Part shown: one piece after another, positions 61,601 to 64,000 of the stretch
How the letters are laid out: every line of letters begins with the position of its first letter
Position numbering within the stretch: the first letter of the stretch is position 1
Assembly: GCA_037178855.1 (NCBI GenBank)
Contig: JASJZC010000002.1
Location: forward strand, 868,001-932,000
Source of the DNA: Oscheius sp. JU75
Taxonomy: Eukaryota > Nematoda > Chromadorea > Rhabditida > Rhabditidae
Length of the DNA: 64,000 bases
Reading direction: 5' to 3'
Program-made: the position numbers and the translations under genes
Notes under the pieces: generated by a model
The model's input: only the letters and a program-made list of their open reading frames with translations
What the model was told of the DNA's origin: nothing
Databases searched by the model: none

Positions 61601-63765
61601 TGGTTTTACGTTGGAAAAAAAAATATAATGTGAACATGGAGTAGCCAGAAAATAAGGCTCTTCCAAGAAAAAAAGGATCCGAACTATGAACCTCCCCATG
61701 CCAGACGAGCGCTGCTACCTCGGCCATTCGACGGGGAGCCTTGTGTAGCTTGCGTCGGTTTTTTTCCCCGATGGCTCAGGCAGGTAGAACGCGGACTACA
61801 ACATAAACGTGTCGGTGTTGTTTGTCTGTTCAGGAAACTGCCGAGAATATCATCAGAAGGATTTTTGTATCAGTTAGTTCAGCCAGAATCAACAGTTTTC
61901 TTCCTTTTATTGTTTCCCTTTAGTTTGAACAGTGTACTGAAACAGACGCGATTTGAAGTATTTGACAGCGCCTCGAGTATTTTAGCTTCTTGAATAGATC
62001 TGAAAACCTCAATTTCCAGGTATTACAACATCGGAGTCGAGGTTCGAGCCGGTACGGGACGCTACAAGGACACCCAGGTTGTGCTATTGACGTCGAGATT
62101 CCTCCTGAACAATCAGTCCAGCCATCCGCTTTTCATCTGCCCCTATGATCTCCTAGATGTGAGTTTTGTCTCAGTACTAACTTAAAATATGGACAAAGGA
62201 ACACAAAATTCGCAGTAGGCTATCCGTTTTTTGGTATTTAGGTACAAGAAAATTAGAATCTTGGACCTTATCAAGCTAGGGGTATATCCAGGTTTATCAA
62301 TTTTCTGTACCATGTCGGCGCCTTTCCAGAGACCCTCGGAGCACATTCTCATCTCCGGTCAGAGTTCCATCGTCTGGAACGAGAAGGTCGAGAACAAGTG
62401 CAAGCTGTGTGTCCGCCGTGCCGATGTCCGTCACTGGAGCTGTCCGTTCCGTCTGGATCGCGTTGGCTCATTCCATGTGACAATGCGCGATGCGGATGAG
62501 ACGCCCCAATTTGTTCGTGTTGAGATCGCGCTGAGTAGTGCTGTCTTCATGGTGACCTTCACCGACGCGAGCTACTATCCCCCACCCATCAGGATCGAAA
62601 ATCTCTCGGATGTCCCAGTTCTCTACCAGCAGCAGGCCGAAAATCTCCAAAAATCGCATCTGAGGGCGATCTGCAAGGCCCGAAGTCATGTGGACTACGC
62701 TTGGGATGATCTCTACGGCAACAAGTTCATCGTCCTTCAGGTATTTTCAGTTTTTTTTTGGGGTTCAGACCGAGGTTTAGGTCTATGAGAATAAGAGTCA
62801 CGTCTACAATCCGTCGATCCCGGCAGCCGGCTCCAAACTCGTCTACGAGAACCACAGCTTCATCCAGCTTACCTTCTCCTTCAATGAGGTCTCGATGAGA
62901 AAGACGCACACGGAAGAGTATGAGCTTGTCCTGGAGACGCTGCAGAAGGGGAAGGTCGTCCTAAACAAACAGAACAAGCTCGATGCTAAGTGAGTTTTTT
63001 TTCATTGGAAATAGCTGGGGAGGTACTAAAAACTGAATACTTAAGCCTCTAAAACGCAGATAAGTTTGGCCTAATCAAGTCTGAAATACCTGGGTTTTTT
63101 GCGCGTTTGTACCGGCCGTTCTTCTCTTCACAAAATGACGTCTTTTCTCTATCCAAAAACTGCTCTTCTTCTCAAAAAAGAAGTGGCATCAAATTACAGT
63201 GAGAAGCCCCTCAACGTCAGTACAAGTAGTATAGCAAAGTTGTTTTGCTGCTAGCGCGTCCGAACTGGCAGTTCAGGCGATGTTGGGATCGGTTAGTGCT
63301 TGGTCCATGCCCCCGGTAATTCTTACGTGCCTATTTTCGATCTTTTTCTCTCTCCACAAATCACTTCATGTTTTAAAAAAGTCCCAAAGTTATTAAGTGA
63401 GCCTACCTGCTGATCTGAAGTATGTAGCACCAAGGCGGAGAATAATAGTCACTCACTTTTTAGGCAAAAATTATGGAAAATAGCCTTATTTACAGCCAAA
63501 ATTCGGTCATACACAGATGAAAAGCAGCTCAAATGTGGCGATAGTTGAAGTTTCTGTCCACAGTTCACCGAGTTAATCTACCATTTTTAGTGGCTGCAAC
63601 CAGCTATGGAAGCTCTGCGACGACGGCTGCATCGAGAACATCGGCATGTCGGCGAGGACCAAGAAGCGCGTAGTGATGGAGATGCTGGACAAGATGGGCA
63701 ATCAGCTTCTGATGTGTGAGAGAAGCCCCAATCGAGACCGCTTCCAGAAGTGGAATTTCTCACCG
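43644..63765 (+). CDS. vps13d: VPS13D bridge-like lipid transfer protein (3' end outside window)
   Basis: Thirty-two exons in consistent phase give 2475 codons: 43644-43740, 43786-43931, 44607-44825, 44948-45313, 45721-46031, 46587-46885, 46927-47144, 48549-49058, 49102-49239, 49735-49927, 49967-50088, 52088-52354, 53338-53501, 53952-54219, 54262-54370, 54413-54516, 54565-54942, 54986-55188, 56034-56303, 56643-56928, 56969-57113, 57622-57894, 58304-58498, 58544-58755, 59609-59750, 59798-60168, 60445-60670, 61222-61480, 62020-62158, 62330-62740, 62781-62989, 63591-63765. VPS13 proteins move lipids between membranes through a long groove; VPS13D serves mitochondria and peroxisomes. The chorein N-terminus ([20 protein letters not shown]) and KEWWKFAYD match VPS13D best. 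The adaptor-binding region spans about 1760-2417 with [10 protein letters not shown]. The last exon has [12 protein letters not shown], the start of the ricin-type lectin insertion peculiar to VPS13D. No UBA domain is found where VPS13D normally has one. An in-frame ATG lies 30 nt upstream, but before the acceptor. Confidence 0.9.
45453..45531 (-). repeat. tRNA-like fragment in VPS13D intron 4
   Basis: On the minus strand: a D-arm-like GCGGAACAGCTGG...GGTAAGAAGCGC, an anticodon-like loop CTCGAA, and box B CGGGTTCGATC, then TCATCCTGAGTG and an A-run. It lacks a paired acceptor stem, so it is a tRNA-derived repeat rather than a gene. Confidence 0.5.
46425..46494. repeat. Dispersed repeat, partial copy C
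   Basis: TGACTTGCCAG, then CGTGGTGACGGACGAACAG and ACCATTGCACTTTAGTAGTA, shared with copies A and B (2517-2745 and 31903-32109). It lies in VPS13D intron 5. Confidence 0.5.
47471..47532 (+). repeat. tRNA-like fragment in VPS13D intron 7
   Basis: TTGTAGTTATCGCGTTGGCA is like a D-arm (box A) leading into an anticodon-like CATATGAATC. It is followed by GGGTTCAGTCCCCC, a good T-arm. Acceptor ends do not pair. Confidence 0.5.
47841..47872 (+). pseudogene. 5S rRNA fragment
   Basis: TGGCAAGTCAAGCAACGTT is an exact match to the 5S genes in this window, followed by a decayed ATCAGTTCGG. Only about 30 nt are recognisable, in VPS13D intron 7. Confidence 0.6.
49297..49640. repeat. Long inverted repeat with tRNA-like arms
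   Basis: The left arm (about 49297-49395) and right arm (about 49538-49640) are inverted copies: both contain GAACATGGTGTTTT, GGCTAACAG, a GTCACAATT block and TCAAAAATCC. Each arm includes a decayed box B (GGATTTTTGAATCC read on the opposite strand of the left arm). About 140 nt separate them. It fills VPS13D intron 9 and could fold as a long hairpin in the pre-mRNA. Confidence 0.7.
50179..50200. repeat. (GA)n microsatellite
   Basis: About ten GA units, just beyond the stop codon of the antisense flp-27 gene, in VPS13D intron 11. Confidence 0.8.
50267..51576 (-). CDS. flp-27: FLP-27-type FMRFamide-like neuropeptide precursor, nested in VPS13D intron
   Basis: Exons 51505-51576, 51365-51462 and 50267-50348 give 83 residues in consistent phase. 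[20 protein letters not shown] plus VQG is the signal peptide. After an N-terminal Gln the first peptide is [10 protein letters not shown], ended by RR (34-35). The second runs from [14 protein letters not shown] to SMGGRMRF, then G59-K60-R61, the amidation and dibasic cleavage signal. The exon 2/3 junction falls inside the Arg of MRF. From memory, nematode FLP-27 has the same layout (a pQ-peptide, then a long peptide ending GGRMRF-amide). The tail [22 protein letters not shown] has no processing site. The gene lies wholly in the 2-kb intron 11 of VPS13D, on the opposite strand. The middle intron of flp-27 is about 1 kb. Confidence 0.88.
50621..50655. repeat. Dispersed repeat, partial copy D (hairpin end)
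   Basis: CCAGCCGTCTACGACGGCTT then CGTCACCCTTTCAG. The first 20 nt match the start of copy B at 31903. GCCGTC and GACGGC can pair as a hairpin. Confidence 0.5.
50671..50726 (-). repeat. tRNA-like fragment in VPS13D intron 11
   Basis: On the minus strand, GCTCAGTGGCTATCACGCTG resembles a D-arm and CTCGGGTTTGACCC a T-arm at the right distance. It is followed by CTCAATG and a T-run. Confidence 0.5.
51951..52008 (-). repeat. tRNA-like fragment in VPS13D intron 11
   Basis: On the minus strand, AATGATTATCAAACAAG resembles an anticodon region, followed by TATTCCGGGTTCGATCCCGC, a well-paired T-arm. The 5' part is not a clear D-arm. Confidence 0.5.
52355..53337 (+). other. VPS13D intron 12, no feature seen
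   Basis: Nearly 1 kb of intron with no supported exon, RNA gene or long repeat on either strand. It contains ATACGGTAG near 52857 and TACCGTAAC near 53198, members of the recurrent 8-mer family. Confidence 0.35.
53742..53818 (-). repeat. tRNA-like fragment in VPS13D intron 13
   Basis: On the minus strand, ACGGTTAGGTAGAGCATGCC resembles a D-arm with box A. The 3' half is too decayed to give a T-arm. Confidence 0.35.
55189..56033 (+). other. VPS13D intron 18, no gene seen
   Basis: About 850 nt of A/G-rich intron with many short AGAGA tracts and at least five TTACGGTA/TACAGTA-type motifs (near 55199, 55599, 55727, 55830, 55855). I see no coding or RNA-gene signal. Confidence 0.35.
56407..56440 (-). 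repeat. tRNA-like T-arm in VPS13D intron 19
   Basis: On the minus strand, GTCGAGGGTTCGAATACCCT is a perfectly paired T-arm with box B. The D-arm side is not recognisable. Confidence 0.45.
57506..57570 (+). repeat. tRNA-like element with paired ends in VPS13D intron 21
   Basis: CAGAC near 57510 can pair with GTCTG near 57558 as a short acceptor stem, and GCGGGATTCGAATCCCGT is a perfect T-arm. The D and anticodon parts are shortened (about 55 nt between the paired ends). A T-run follows. It is the best-preserved element of the set, but too short for a standard tRNA. Confidence 0.5.
58756..59608 (+). other. VPS13D intron 24, no feature seen
   Basis: About 850 nt without a supported gene or repeat. 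A short inverted similarity exists between about 58785-58840 and 59035-59090: CCCCCTTCGTTTG...ATTTTGGC/CGCCCAAAATTGG against TTTTGGGCCAATCG and CAAACGAAGGGGGCC. Confidence 0.4.
60766..60836 (+). repeat. tRNA-like element (Arg-type anticodon loop) in VPS13D intron 27
   Basis: CGGTTAGCGCAGCCGGTTAG is a good D-arm (box A), GGCTACGTATTTC resembles an anticodon arm with ACG, and ACGAGTTCGAGTTCTC a T-arm. The acceptor stem is poor. It ends in AGTAATAAACC, similar to the end of the next element. Confidence 0.6.
61052..61137 (+). repeat. tRNA-like element, class II (Leu/Ser) type, in VPS13D intron 27
   Basis: GGTGTCCGAGTGGTCGGAGG is a Leu/Ser-type D-arm. A long variable arm follows (TGGTGTACAAGCACC), then CGGGGTTCGATTCC as T-arm, then TCGTAATAAACTTTTTTT. 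Acceptor pairing is weak. It resembles a tRNA retrocopy or SINE head. Confidence 0.6.
61671..61745 (-). repeat. tRNA-like element in VPS13D intron 28
   Basis: On the minus strand, ATGGCCGAGGTAGCAGCGCT resembles a D-arm, then CGTCTGGCATGG an anticodon region, and AGTTCGGATCC a decayed box B before a T-run. Confidence 0.5.
61768..61822 (+). repeat. tRNA-like D-arm in VPS13D intron 28
   Basis: CGATGGCTCAGGCAGGTAGA and ACGCGG look like the first third of a tRNA (box A). The 3' part is not recognisable. It lies back to back with the element at 61671-61745. Confidence 0.45.
63252..63331 (+). pseudogene. Degenerate 5S rRNA pseudogene
   Basis: About 80 nt align with the middle and 3' part of the 5S gene: CGTCCGAACTGGCAGTTCA, GATGTTGGGATCGGTTAGTG, CTTGGTCCATG and CCCCCGGTAATTCTTACG. 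Several substitutions and small deletions break the stems. It lies in VPS13D intron 31. Confidence 0.7.
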
Positions 63766-64000
63766 GTAACACCACTTTTCGCTTAATGGGACGCTGACAT
63801 CGCGGGTACACAGCCAAACGCGTTTTACGGCGAATAGATCAAACACTCTTAGAAACCAAAGAAATGTGTTTAAAGCATCGAAAAGCGCAATCCAAAATTT
63901 TTGGAATTCCTGCATAAAATTCAAATTCAAAAAAGCGCTCGATGTGTATGCGTGCTTCCTCAATGTCACTGTCCCTTTTAATATTAACAAAAAATCTAGG

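Overview
The window looks like nuclear DNA from a nematode, probably of the rhabditid type. Most introns are 35-65 nt, open with GTAAG/GTGAG and close with TTTTCAG or TTTTAG. Two ~119-nt 5S rRNA genes resemble the Caenorhabditis 5S sequence. A neuropeptide precursor matches the nematode FLP-27 family. Several genes lie 100-180 nt downstream of another gene on the same strand, with a splice-acceptor-like sequence just before their start, as in nematode operons with trans-splicing. All gene models were spliced by eye; in nearly every case the exon phases add up exactly.

Layout. 0-7 kb: a 5S gene, then a 22-exon minus-strand gene for a Polyhomeotic-like protein (Q-rich, AT-hook, FCS zinc finger) that ends in seven tandem SAM domains instead of one. 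7.8-11.2 kb: cdc-48 (p97/VCP), followed by a decayed vWA-type pseudogene. 14.2-16.9 kb: a PGAP4/TMEM246-like glycosyltransferase whose long intron hosts an antisense TREX-type exonuclease gene. 17-20 kb (minus) and 35.5-38.8 kb (plus): two paralogous secreted cysteine-rich repeat proteins. The last intron of the second contains the other 5S gene. 20-35 kb is gene-poor and holds small secreted-protein genes: two three-finger (Ly6/activin-receptor-like) proteins, a 54-residue peptide and a GGYG-rich peptide. 38.9-40.9 kb (minus): a DUF5522 gene followed by mrpl-14, probably an operon. 42.2-63.8 kb (plus): NDUFB5 followed by a VPS13D gene in 32 exons that runs off the window, probably another operon. 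A VPS13D intron carries flp-27 on the opposite strand, and the other introns are littered with tRNA-like fragments of several isotypes.

How the genes relate. The housekeeping genes cover protein extraction and degradation (cdc-48), lipid transfer (VPS13D), mitochondria (NDUFB5, MRPL14) and GPI-anchor modification (PGAP4). The remainder are secreted small proteins. The most novel items are the poly-SAM Polyhomeotic-like protein, the nested TREX-like gene that has lost its DxE glutamate, the two nested small genes, the intronic 5S gene, and the mixed-isotype tRNA-like elements.
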